Shown: one piece after another, positions 8,772 through 16,278 of the stretch | How the letters are laid out: every line of letters starts with the position of its first letter | How positions within the stretch are numbered: the stretch's first letter is position 1 | The notes under the pieces: generated by a model | Seen by the model: the letters and a program-made list of their open reading frames with translations, nothing else | What the model was told of the DNA's origin: nothing | The model's database searches: none | Assembly (NCBI RefSeq): GCF_000719955.1 | Contig: NZ_JOII01000021.1 | Coordinates: forward strand, 45,315-109,314 | Source of the DNA: Streptomyces albidoflavus | Lineage (GTDB): Bacteria > Actinomycetota > Actinomycetes > Streptomycetales > Streptomycetaceae | DNA: 64,000 nucleotides | Reading direction: 5' to 3' | Position numbers and translations under genes: made by a program

Positions 8772-9149
8772 CGCGACTCCCTCGGCTCACCCCCGCAACC
8801 CGGCTCCGGCGGGGCACTGGCCAGGCACGCTAGGCCGCACCAAACCCCCACCGGCACGGGCCGACACCCCATGACCGAGGGATGGCTATGGGGCCCGGGC
8901 CCATTTACGGACGGGCATCGCATCCTCGGGGGCGCCGGGCATCTTCAACCTGGCTGCACATCGGCATCCCCGAGCCCGGCCCGCACACTCCAAGTCCGGC
9001 CGACCCAATCCAAGCCCGGCCGGCGTTTGAGGCCACCTTTCAAGCCCGGCCGGCGTTTGAGGCCATCGTGAACCGGCACACGAAGCCGGACCCCGGCCAA
9101 CCCCAGCCCGGCCGGCGCTTGAGGCCGAAAGAGCCCAGCGGCGCCTGAG
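8772..9149. other. Intergenic region containing three REP-like repeats
   Basis: This 378-bp stretch lies between the esterase start and the HNH gene end. It holds three REP-like copies (annotated separately), a degenerate fourth near 8990-9000, and the esterase promoter region. No gene is supported. Confidence 0.5.
9013..9126. repeat. Second REP-like repeat cluster
   Basis: Three copies of the same 22-bp element seen at 433-838 start at 9013, 9043 and 9105, in the same orientation. The variable base in CCGGCCGGCGNTTGAGGCC is T, T and C. The first two copies are only 30 bp apart, which is closer than in the first cluster. Confidence 0.8.
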
Positions 9150-9728
9150 CTAGGCCCCGGCCCGGGCGGGCCGCACAGCAACAGCCTCACCCCCGGCCCC
9201 CACATTCTCGATGCGCGCCAGCGCATCATCCCCGCCGAACGGCTGCAGATAAGGCAACCACCGCGGATCCCGGTGCCCGGTCCCGATGATCCGCCAGGCG
9301 AGCCCGGTCGGCGGCGCCGGCTTGTTCCGCAGCCTCCACCCCAGCTCCATGAGGTGCCGGTCGGCCTTGACGTGGTTGCACCGCCGGCAGGAGGCGACCA
9401 CGTTGTCCCACACGTGCAGCCCGCCCCGGCTCCGCGGAATGACATGGTCCACGCTGGTGGCGACACCCCCGCAGTACACGCACCGCCCGCCGTCCCGGGC
9501 GAACAGCGCCCGCCGCGTCAGCGGCACGGGCCCCCGGTACGGCACCTTCACGAAGCGCTTGAGCCGGACGACGCTGGGCGCGGGGACGGTACGGCTCTCG
9601 CTGTGCAGGAAGGCGCCGGATTCCTCCAGGCACACCGCCTTGCTCTCCAGCACGAGCACGAGTGCGCGGCGGAGCGGTACGACGCCGAGTGGCTCGTAGG
9701 ACGCGTTGAGGACGAGGACGTGCGGCAC
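9150..9728 (-). CDS. HNH endonuclease-domain protein
   Basis: The 192-residue product opens with HVLVLNASYEPLGVV, characteristic of a widespread stand-alone HNH family in actinobacteria. The HNH core lies at about 95-135: a CVYC zinc pair, the VDHVIPRSRGG motif with the general-base His, a central Asn, and CRRCNHVKAD. The expected activity is metal-dependent DNA cleavage; the cellular role of this family is unknown. Start GTG 9728 has AAGGAGG 6 nt upstream. There is no methyltransferase or phage gene next to it, so it is probably a resident gene rather than part of a restriction system. Confidence 0.85.
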   Translation of the reverse strand: MPHVLVLNASYEPLGVVPLRRALVLVLESKAVCLEESGAFLHSESRTVPAPSVVRLKRFVKVPYRGPVPLTRRALFARDGGRCVYCGGVATSVDHVIPRSRGGLHVWDNVVASCRRCNHVKADRHLMELGWRLRNKPAPPTGLAWRIIGTGHRDPRWLPYLQPFGGDDALARIENVGAGGEAVAVRPARAGA

Positions 9729-10123
9729 GTGTGCCTCCTTGTACGCCGGCGGCGCGTGGCTCGCGCCGGGACGATCTGTTTCAGTTTCCCCTCACGCCTG
9801 GCCGGAGCGCCACCATGTCCGGGTAACGGGGTGAGGGGGTTTTTCCGCGACCGGGCCCGCCGTGGGGCCGGACGGACGGCTGTGACCTGGGGTGCGACCG
9901 GTCCGGGGGTCGCGAAGGGTACCCGCGTGTGCGGTCGGCCACACCGGTGGCGGGGCGTGCGGGCAGCGCCGCAGGCCGGGGGTGGTGCGCCGGAGACGGG
10001 CTCCCGGCGCGCGGGTGAGGGGCCGTTAGTGTGGAGGAGCCGTCCACACCGTCTTCACCCCGTCGCACCGCGCGGCGGGACACGTACTCCGGTGGGCGGC
10101 TCGTCACCGCCCGGAGGTACCCC
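9729..10123. other. Intergenic region between divergent genes
   Basis: This 395-bp region carries the HNH promoter (minus) and the mscS promoter (plus). An imperfect hairpin with T-run flavour (GGGTAACGGGGTGAGGGGG then TTTTT) occurs near 9825-9847. No gene or strong promoter consensus was found. Confidence 0.35.
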
Positions 10124-11188
10124 GTGTTCCCATCCGCACCGGCCGCAGGCCGGGAGGACACCGTCACGCTCGAAGAGGCCCAGGAGCGGGCCACCGACGC
10201 GGCGGGCTGGGTGTCGGAGAACTGGTCGACGTGGCTGGAGACCGGGCTGCGCATCCTGCTGATCATCGTCGTGGCGGCGGCGCTGCGGATGGTCATCCGC
10301 AAGACGATCACCAACCTCATAGACCGGATGAACCGCACCGCCTCGGCGGTGGACGGTACGGCTCTCGGCGGGCTGCTGGTCAACGCGGAGCGGCGGCGCC
10401 AGCGGTCGCAGGCGATCGGCTCGGTGCTGCGCTCGGTCGCCTCGTTCCTCATCGTGGGCACGGCCGCGCTGATGATTCTCGACACCTTCAAGATCAACCT
10501 GGCGCCGCTGCTGGCCTCGGCCGGTGTCGCCGGTGTGGCCATCGGTTTCGGCGCGCGCAACCTGGTCACGGACTTCCTCTCGGGCGTCTTCATGATCCTG
10601 GAGGACCAGTACGGCGTCGGCGACACCATCGACGCGGGGGTCGCCACCGGCGAGGTGGTCGAGGTCGGCCTGCGCGTCACCAAGCTGCGCGGCCCCAACG
10701 GCGCCGTCTGGTACGTGCGCAACGGCGAGGTCAAGCGGATCGGCAACCTCAGCCAGGGCTGGTCCACCGCCGCCGTCGAGGTCACCGTCCGCTCCGACGA
10801 GGACCTCGACAAGGTCCGCGACACGCTCACCGAGGTGGGCGCGCAGATCGCCAAGGACGAGCCGTGGAACGAGCGGCTCTGGGGCCCGGTGGAGGTGCTG
10901 GGCCTCGACTCCGTCCTGCTCGACTCCATGGTGGTCGGCGTCTCCGCCAAGACCATGCCCGGCCAGGACGTGGCCGTCGAGCGCGAGCTGCGCTGGCGGA
11001 TCAAGAAGGCGTTCGACGCGGCCGGCATCTCCATCGTGGGCGGCCCCGCGGAGCTCGCCGAGGAGGACGCCGCCGACCCGTCGGCCGGGATGGCCGCGCC
11101 CTCGGCGTACGCCTCCGCGACCTCGCCCCAGTCGCTGGCCGCCTCCCCGATACCGCCGCCCGCGTCCGGCCCGAGGCTCGGCAAGTAG
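10124..11188 (+). CDS. MscS-family mechanosensitive channel
   Basis: This 354-residue membrane protein is predicted to open under membrane tension and release solutes during osmotic downshock. Three hydrophobic helices (about 38-60, 100-122 and 126-148) precede the MscS beta domain. The pore-lining helix is recognisable by its Gly/Ala-rich VAIGFGARNLVTDF motif, and GVGDTI begins the beta domain. The C-terminus is an Ala/Pro/Ser-rich tail. GTG 10124 is preferred over the upstream GTG 10031 because GGAGG precedes it by 5 nt and the extra 31 residues look non-coding. A long hairpin follows the stop. Confidence 0.9.
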   Translation: MFPSAPAAGREDTVTLEEAQERATDAAGWVSENWSTWLETGLRILLIIVVAAALRMVIRKTITNLIDRMNRTASAVDGTALGGLLVNAERRRQRSQAIGSVLRSVASFLIVGTAALMILDTFKINLAPLLASAGVAGVAIGFGARNLVTDFLSGVFMILEDQYGVGDTIDAGVATGEVVEVGLRVTKLRGPNGAVWYVRNGEVKRIGNLSQGWSTAAVEVTVRSDEDLDKVRDTLTEVGAQIAKDEPWNERLWGPVEVLGLDSVLLDSMVVGVSAKTMPGQDVAVERELRWRIKKAFDAAGISIVGGPAELAEEDAADPSAGMAAPSAYASATSPQSLAASPIPPPASGPRLGK

Positions 11189-11214
11189 CCCGGCTCCGGC
11201 CCGCCCGCTCCGTA

Positions 11215-11254
11215 CCGCCGCCCCGTTCCCGGTCCTCCGGGGGCGGGGCGGCGG
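11215..11254 (+). terminator. Hairpin terminator after the mscS gene
   Basis: An 11-bp stem (CCGCCGCCCCG at 11215-11225 with its complement at 11244-11254) encloses a smaller CCCGG/CCGGG hairpin. It sits 27 bp beyond the mscS stop and before the ROK gene's operator. Confidence 0.6.
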
Positions 11255-11310
11255 CGTTCTCCGGCAGGTTCCGGAGGCTTGCCCGGCGGGGCGCGGGTCG
11301 GTAGGTTCGC

Positions 11311-11339
11311 CAACTGGCAGGAAAGTTTCCTGTCAGTTG
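11311..11339. promoter_or_regulatory. Palindromic operator, CsnR-box type
   Basis: A 29-bp near-perfect inverted repeat is centred on G11325. The inner core reads CAGGAAAGTTTCCTG and the arms extend to CAACTG/CAGTTG with one mismatch per arm. It lies 53 bp upstream of the ROK regulator gene. The AGGAAAGTTTCCT core matches what is described for the CsnR operator of streptomycetes (from memory), so autoregulation of the operon by the ROK protein is the natural reading. Confidence 0.75.
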
Positions 11340-11392
11340 CCGGAACCGCCTCTCGCGGCCGTCCCGGTGTTCGGTGTGGAGGCGGGCGGCGG

Positions 11393-12682
11393 ATGGTGGC
11401 GGGGACTCCCCGGGTACTGCGGGTGATGAACGAGCGGGCCACGCTGGACCTGCTGACCGAGCACGGCGCCCTCTCGCGGGCCCGGATCGGCGCGCTGACC
11501 GGCCTCTCCAAGCCCACGGTCTCGCAGCTCCTGGCCCGCCTGGAGGCGGCCGGACTGGTCGGCTCCGCCGGCACCAGCGAGGGCAGGCCCGGCCCCGGCG
11601 CGCGGCTGTACGCCCTGCGCGGCGAGGTGGCACACGTGGCCGCCCTCGACGTACGCCCCGGCCGTATCCGGGCGGCGGTCGCCGACGTCACCGGCACCGT
11701 CCTCGCCACCCACACCCTGGCCACCCCCGCCCGGCCGGGCCCCGGCGGCGTACCGGCCCAGCTCACCGCCGCCCTGGACGGCGCGGCCCGGGCCGCCGGG
11801 ACCGAGCGCCCGGCCCTGCGCCGGGTGGTGGTCGGCACGCCCGGCGCCTTCGACCCGCGCACCGGCCGCCTGCGGTACGCGGGCCACCTCGCGGGCTGGC
11901 ACTCCCCCGGCCTGCTGGCCGAGGTGGCCGCCGCCCTGCACCCCGTACCGGTCGAGTACGAGAACGACGTCAACCTCGCCGCCGTCGCCGAGCGGCGTCT
12001 CGGCGCGGCCCGGGGTCACGAGGACTTCGTCCTGCTGTGGAACGGCACCGGACTGGGCGCCGCCCTGGTCATCGGCGGCCGCCTGCACCGGGGCTGGACC
12101 GGCGGCGCGGGCGAGATCGGCTTCCTGCCCGTGGCGGGCACCCCGCTGGTGCGGGGTGTGGCCAGGACGGGCAGCGGCGGCTTTCAGGAGCTGGCGGGGG
12201 CGCAGGCGCTGCCCCGGCTGGCGGGGGAGCTGGGGGTCGCGGTGCCGCAGGCGGGTCCCGAGGGCGCGGACCCGGCCGACGGTGAGGCCGTCGCGGCGAC
12301 GCTGCTGCGGACGGCGGCCGAGGCGTACACGCGGCCCGGCGGCGACCCGGCCCCTCGTGCGGCGGAGCCGCCGCACGAGGGGACCTCCTCGCCGCACGCC
12401 GGTCCGGCGGCGCTGCTGCGGGCGTACGCCGTGCGGCTGGCGACCGGGATCGCCTCGCTCGTCGCCGTGCTCGACCCGGCGGTGATCGTGCTGACCGGCC
12501 GGGTGCTGGCCGCCGGGGGCGAGCCGCTGCTGCGGCTGACCGAGGCGGAACTGGCCGAGCTGGCGCCGTCCCGGCCCCGCCTGCTGGCCGGCGAGGTCAC
12601 CGGCGACCCGGTGGTACGCGGCGGCCTGGAGGCCGCCCTCACCACCGTCCGCGACGAGGTCTTCGACACCGCCGCCCTGTAG
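11393..12682 (+). CDS. csnR: ROK-family transcriptional repressor, CsnR-like
   Basis: This 429-residue protein has an N-terminal winged helix (about 10-60: ALSRARIGALTGLSKPTVSQLLARL is the DNA-binding helix region) and a C-terminal ROK sugar-kinase-like fold with ENDVNLAAVAE and NGTGLGAALVIGG. The Cys-rich zinc motif of ROK kinases is absent, and the usual GEIGH His is Phe, consistent with a regulator that is no longer a kinase. The preferred start is ATG 11393, with GGAGG about 10 nt upstream; ATG 11426 or so is possible. The operator palindrome upstream and the GH4 and kinase genes downstream point to CsnR, repressor of chitosan-oligosaccharide genes. The exact orthology is inferred. Confidence 0.8.
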   Translation: MVAGTPRVLRVMNERATLDLLTEHGALSRARIGALTGLSKPTVSQLLARLEAAGLVGSAGTSEGRPGPGARLYALRGEVAHVAALDVRPGRIRAAVADVTGTVLATHTLATPARPGPGGVPAQLTAALDGAARAAGTERPALRRVVVGTPGAFDPRTGRLRYAGHLAGWHSPGLLAEVAAALHPVPVEYENDVNLAAVAERRLGAARGHEDFVLLWNGTGLGAALVIGGRLHRGWTGGAGEIGFLPVAGTPLVRGVARTGSGGFQELAGAQALPRLAGELGVAVPQAGPEGADPADGEAVAATLLRTAAEAYTRPGGDPAPRAAEPPHEGTSSPHAGPAALLRAYAVRLATGIASLVAVLDPAVIVLTGRVLAAGGEPLLRLTEAELAELAPSRPRLLAGEVTGDPVVRGGLEAALTTVRDEVFDTAAL

Positions 12683-12754
12683 CGGCGGCGTCGCGTACCC
12701 AGACACCCCAGTCACCCCACACACCCCGCACACTCCACACCCGAGGAGCCATCC

Positions 12755-14020
12755 ATGAAGCTGACCGTCGTAGGGGGCGGGTCCACCTACACCCCCGAGC
12801 TGATCGACGGGTTCGCGCGGCTGCGGGACACACTGACGCTGACCGAGCTGGTCCTGGTCGACCCCGACGCCGGGCGGCTGGAGCTGGTCGGCGGGCTGGC
12901 CCGGCGGATCTTCGCCCGGCAGGGCCACCCCGGGGCCATCACCACCACCGGCGACCTGGACGCCGGGGTCGAGGGCGCGGACGCCGTGCTGCTCCAGCTC
13001 CGGGTGGGCGGGCAGGCGGCCCGGCAGCGCGACGAGAGCTGGCCGCTGGAGTGCGGCTGCGTCGGCCAGGAGACCACCGGCGCGGGCGGCCTCGCCAAGG
13101 CGCTGCGCACCGTCCCCGTCGTCCTCGACATAGCCGAGCGCGTCCGGCGTACCAACCCCGACGCGTGGATCATCGACTTCACCAACCCGGTCGGCATCGT
13201 CACCCGCGCCCTCCTCCAGGCCGGCCACAAGGCGGTCGGGCTCTGCAACGTCGCCATCGGCTTCCAGCGGAAGTTCGCCCGCCTCCTCGACGTGGCGCCC
13301 GCCGAGGTCCACCTGGGCCACGTCGGCCTCAACCACCTCTCCTGGGAGACCTCCGTCCGGCTCGGCGGCCCCACCGGCGAGGACGTCCTGCCGCGCCTGC
13401 TCACCGAGCACGGCGACGCCATCGCCGCAGACCTGCACCTCCCCCGCCCCCTCCTGGACCGCCTCGGCGTCGTCCCCTCCTACTACCTCCGCTACTTCTA
13501 CGCCCACGACGTGGTCGTCGACGAGCTGCGCACCGGCCCCTCCCGCGCCGAGAAGGTCGCGGCGATGGAACGCGAACTGCTGGAGCTGTACGCCGACCCG
13601 GCGCTCGACGAGAAGCCCGAGCTGCTGTCCCAGCGCGGCGGCGCCTTCTACTCGGAGGCCGCCGTCGACCTCGCCGCCGCCCTGCTCGGCCGTGGCGGCA
13701 GCCCCCTCCAGGTGGTCAACGCCCGCAACGACGGCACCCTCCCCTTCCTCCCCGACGACGCGGTCGTCGAGGTCCAGGCCGAGGTCGGCCCCGAGGGCGC
13801 CCGCCCGCTGGCCGTCCCCGCCCTCGACCCGCTGTACGCCGGACTGGTCCAGCACGTCACCGCGTACGAGGACCTGGCGCTCCGGGCGGCCCTGGAAGGC
13901 GGCCGCGACCGCGTCTTCGCCGCCCTGCTCGCCCACCCCCTGATCGGCCAGTACGACCAGGCCGAGACCCTCACCGACCTCCTCCTCTCCCACAACCAGG
14001 AGCACCTGCCGTGGGCCTGA
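12755..14020 (+). CDS. GH4 family glycosidase (6-phospho-beta-glucosidase type)
   Basis: This 421-residue enzyme belongs to the NAD- and metal-dependent GH4 family, which cleaves glycosides by redox-assisted elimination. The Rossmann motif GGGSTYTPEL opens the protein. The metal-binding Cys and His are in LCNVAIG and GLNHLSW, and DFTNPVGI is the family substrate motif. In the csn operon of S. coelicolor the corresponding gene is csnH (from memory), thought to process imported glucosamine oligosaccharides. The gene begins 72 bp after csnR and its last 10 bases overlap the kinase gene, so the three form one transcript. The substrate is not visible from sequence. Confidence 0.85.
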   Translation: MKLTVVGGGSTYTPELIDGFARLRDTLTLTELVLVDPDAGRLELVGGLARRIFARQGHPGAITTTGDLDAGVEGADAVLLQLRVGGQAARQRDESWPLECGCVGQETTGAGGLAKALRTVPVVLDIAERVRRTNPDAWIIDFTNPVGIVTRALLQAGHKAVGLCNVAIGFQRKFARLLDVAPAEVHLGHVGLNHLSWETSVRLGGPTGEDVLPRLLTEHGDAIAADLHLPRPLLDRLGVVPSYYLRYFYAHDVVVDELRTGPSRAEKVAAMERELLELYADPALDEKPELLSQRGGAFYSEAAVDLAAALLGRGGSPLQVVNARNDGTLPFLPDDAVVEVQAEVGPEGARPLAVPALDPLYAGLVQHVTAYEDLALRAALEGGRDRVFAALLAHPLIGQYDQAETLTDLLLSHNQEHLPWA

Positions 14021-14988
14021 GCGGAGCCGTCCTCGCCATCGACGCGGGCAACAGCAAGACCGACGTGGCCGTGGTGACCGCCGACGGCGAGGTCGCGGGC
14101 ACCGCCCGTGGCGGCGGCTTCCGGCCGCCCGCGACCGGCGTAGAGGCGGCCGTCGACACCCTGGCCGAGGCGGTCGCCCGCGCCCAGGACGCGGCCGGAC
14201 ACCTCCCCGTCGCCCAGGTGTCGGCCTGCCTCGCCAACGCCGACCTCCCCGTCGAGGAGGAACAGCTCTCCGCCGCGATAGCCGCCCGGGGCTGGGGCGC
14301 GTCGGTCGAGGTCCGCAACGACACCTTCGCCGTCCTCCGCGCCGGCCTCCTGGAGGACGCCGCCCCCCGGGGCGTCGCCGTCGTCTGCGGCGCCGGCATC
14401 AACTGCGCCGGCATGCTCCCCGACGGCCGCACCGCCCGCTTCCCCGCCCTCGGCCGCGTCTCCGGCGACTGGGGCGGCGGAGGCGGCCTCGCCGAGGAGG
14501 CCCTGTGGCACGCGGCCCGCGCGGAGGACGGGCGGGGCGCACCAACGGAGCTGGCGCGCGCACTGCCCGAGCACTTCGGGCTGGGATCGATGTACGCGCT
14601 GATCGAGGCACTGCACCTGGGGCGCGTCCCGGCCGGGCGACGGCATGAGCTGACGCCGGTTCTCTTCACGGTGGCGGAGGCGGGCGATCCGGTGGCGTCC
14701 GGGCTGGTGGACCGTCTGGCGGACGAGGTCGCCAACATGGCGGCTGTCGCGCTGGGGCGGCTGGGGTTGCTGGACTCGCCTGCGCCCGTGCTGCTGGGCG
14801 GGAGCATCCTGGCTGCGCGACGGCCTGGGCTGGATGCGGGGGTGCGGGGGGAGTTGAGCCGGCGGGCGCCACTGGCGGAGGTGCGGGTGGTGGAGGCTGC
14901 ACCTGTGCTGGGGGCGGTGCTGTTGGGGATGGATGCGGTGGGGGCGGGGGTGGGGGCTTATGAGCGGGTGCGGGGGTGGTTCGGGTGA
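14011..14988 (+). CDS. BadF/BadG-type sugar kinase (glucosamine/GlcNAc kinase-like)
   Basis: This 325-residue protein has the ASKHA fold of N-acetylglucosamine-kinase-like BadF/BadG/BcrA/BcrD ATPases. Phosphate-1 motif AIDAGNSKTDVAV (about 8-20), a conserved VRNDTFAVLRAG segment and the CGAGINCAG phosphate-2 loop are visible, as is the SGDWGGGGGLAEEALWHAAR stretch. It is expected to phosphorylate an amino sugar released by the GH4 enzyme. Start GTG 14011 lies inside the end of the GH4 gene (10-bp overlap), implying translational coupling. The equivalent in S. coelicolor is csnK, a glucosamine kinase (from memory). The last 350 bp use noticeably more T and less biased codons than the first part. 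Confidence 0.85.
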   Translation: MGLSGAVLAIDAGNSKTDVAVVTADGEVAGTARGGGFRPPATGVEAAVDTLAEAVARAQDAAGHLPVAQVSACLANADLPVEEEQLSAAIAARGWGASVEVRNDTFAVLRAGLLEDAAPRGVAVVCGAGINCAGMLPDGRTARFPALGRVSGDWGGGGGLAEEALWHAARAEDGRGAPTELARALPEHFGLGSMYALIEALHLGRVPAGRRHELTPVLFTVAEAGDPVASGLVDRLADEVANMAAVALGRLGLLDSPAPVLLGGSILAARRPGLDAGVRGELSRRAPLAEVRVVEAAPVLGAVLLGMDAVGAGVGAYERVRGWFG

Positions 14989-15057
14989 GGTGGCGACGAG
15001 ACCCCGGGAAGGCCGGACGGATGTCGACAGCGCCCTCTCACATGGCCTGATGCACCC

Positions 15058-15402
15058 TCAGTGGATCTGGCGCCCCATCTTCGCGGACTGCCGGTTCCGG
15101 GCCTTGGTGTCCCACCATTCCTGAATCAGTGACTGAACGACGAACGCCAGCATCCTCACCCGTTCCGGGTCACGACCATCCGTTTCGAACAAGTCGGCCT
15201 GCGACTTGTCGTCCCAGCACAGCGTCACTTCCCACCGCTCCGGATCGTGCCCCTTTCGCGTCACCGTCAGGTCATAGGTGAGGTCGAAGCTTCTCGGCTG
15301 GCGCTCAGTGACATCCAGCCCGTTCACCGAGAAGACCAGCTCACCATCCGACCTGGAGAAGCAGGCAGCCAACGCCGCCCGGGTCTCCTCGGGGATCTTC
15401 AT
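15058..15402 (-). CDS. Hypothetical protein, candidate immunity partner of the adjacent secreted protein
   Basis: This 114-residue cytoplasmic protein has no signal peptide or membrane helix. It is moderately acidic in the middle (CWDDKSQADLFETDGRDPE) and ends in a basic tail. No family was recognised. It starts 18 bp after the stop of the secreted-protein gene on the same strand, in the toxin-first order often used by toxin-immunity pairs. GC content is lower than in flanking genes, as in its neighbour, which suggests the two moved together. Calling it an immunity protein rests only on position, size and charge; a conserved unrelated protein is equally possible. Confidence 0.6.
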   Translation of the reverse strand: MKIPEETRAALAACFSRSDGELVFSVNGLDVTERQPRSFDLTYDLTVTRKGHDPERWEVTLCWDDKSQADLFETDGRDPERVRMLAFVVQSLIQEWWDTKARNRQSAKMGRQIH

Positions 15403-15420
15403 GGAATGATCCGCCTCTCG

Positions 15421-15870
15421 TCAGCATGAACCGGGTTTCTTGGCACCGCTCCTACCGTCGATGCGGTAGGCGGTGAGAAGGTCGTTGGTGGCGACTGGGG
15501 TGCCGATGACGGTCCGGAACACCTCTTCGCTCGGGCACTGCGCACTCCAGGTCGAGAAACCACGAGCTTCGTTGGGCTTGCCTGACGTGATGGCCGTATT
15601 GATCTTCCTGTCCATGGTCGCGCTCCAGCCATGCCGGGCCTTGATGTGCTTCCACCCGTATTTGTTGGTCCCGCAGCGCACTGTGTACCGGGCGGGCCCC
15701 CGAAAGTACTCCCTGAGCACATGCTTCTGCGGCTTCTTCCTGCACGTCGCGTCGTAACCGCCGGATGCCTCGGCGGATGCGAAGGCACCAGCCGGTGCGG
15801 GAGCCACCGCAAGGATCAGGGCTGAGAGCGCCGGAGCAGCGCTGAGAAGGAAGCGATGGCGCGATTCCAC
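15421..15870 (-). CDS. Small secreted protein with RNase-toxin-like motif
   Basis: The 149-residue product begins with a signal peptide (about 1-31, FLLSAAPALSALILAVAPAPAGAFA). The mature part has four Cys (43, 66, 112, 149), enough for two disulphides. It carries GWKHIKARHGW (His75, Arg79, His80), a spacing reminiscent of His/Arg active sites in BECR-fold (barnase/EndoU/colicin E5-like) toxin domains, followed by a basic patch and a YRID C-terminal strand. Start GTG 15870 was chosen because AGGGGG precedes it by 6 nt and the signal peptide begins there. It would act outside the cell or on neighbours. The RNase assignment is inference; a secreted enzyme inhibitor is an alternative. Confidence 0.7.
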   Translation of the reverse strand: MESRHRFLLSAAPALSALILAVAPAPAGAFASAEASGGYDATCRKKPQKHVLREYFRGPARYTVRCGTNKYGWKHIKARHGWSATMDRKINTAITSGKPNEARGFSTWSAQCPSEEVFRTVIGTPVATNDLLTAYRIDGRSGAKKPGSC

Positions 15871-16278
15871 GGGTGGCCCCCTGAAGTTATCTGACGACTT
15901 GCCGCAACTTGTACCACTTCGCCCGCCCTGCGGCCCCTTCCCGTACGGGCATTGCCCACTGATTGATGACCAAGTCGCAGCCCGCGAACGGCGCCGGCGC
16001 GGCACCACTGGGTACGTGTCGCGCCCTACTGCTATCCGGGGCCGCGGGTCGGTCTCCTCCGTGACGTCTTCAAGGACTGCCCAGGAACCAACCCCACCCC
16101 CCACCACGTGTCCCCCCACAGAGCCGTCCACCGCACCCCCCGCCCACCCGGGCCCCAGCCCCCGGATCAGGTGAACGCCCGTGTGGTTCGTGGGGAGTGC
16201 GGCCATACTGGCGGCCGGGCACTAGCTTTCCCGGGAGTGGGGAAGGGTGTTCTGCGACAGGACCGAGGGGGAGGTCGC
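15871..16278. other. Intergenic region between divergent operons
   Basis: These 408 bp separate the secreted-protein gene (minus) from glnX (plus). The region is less GC-biased close to 15871-15990, in line with the adjacent gene pair. Both promoters should lie here but no strong -35/-10 pair could be assigned. No gene is supported. Confidence 0.35.
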
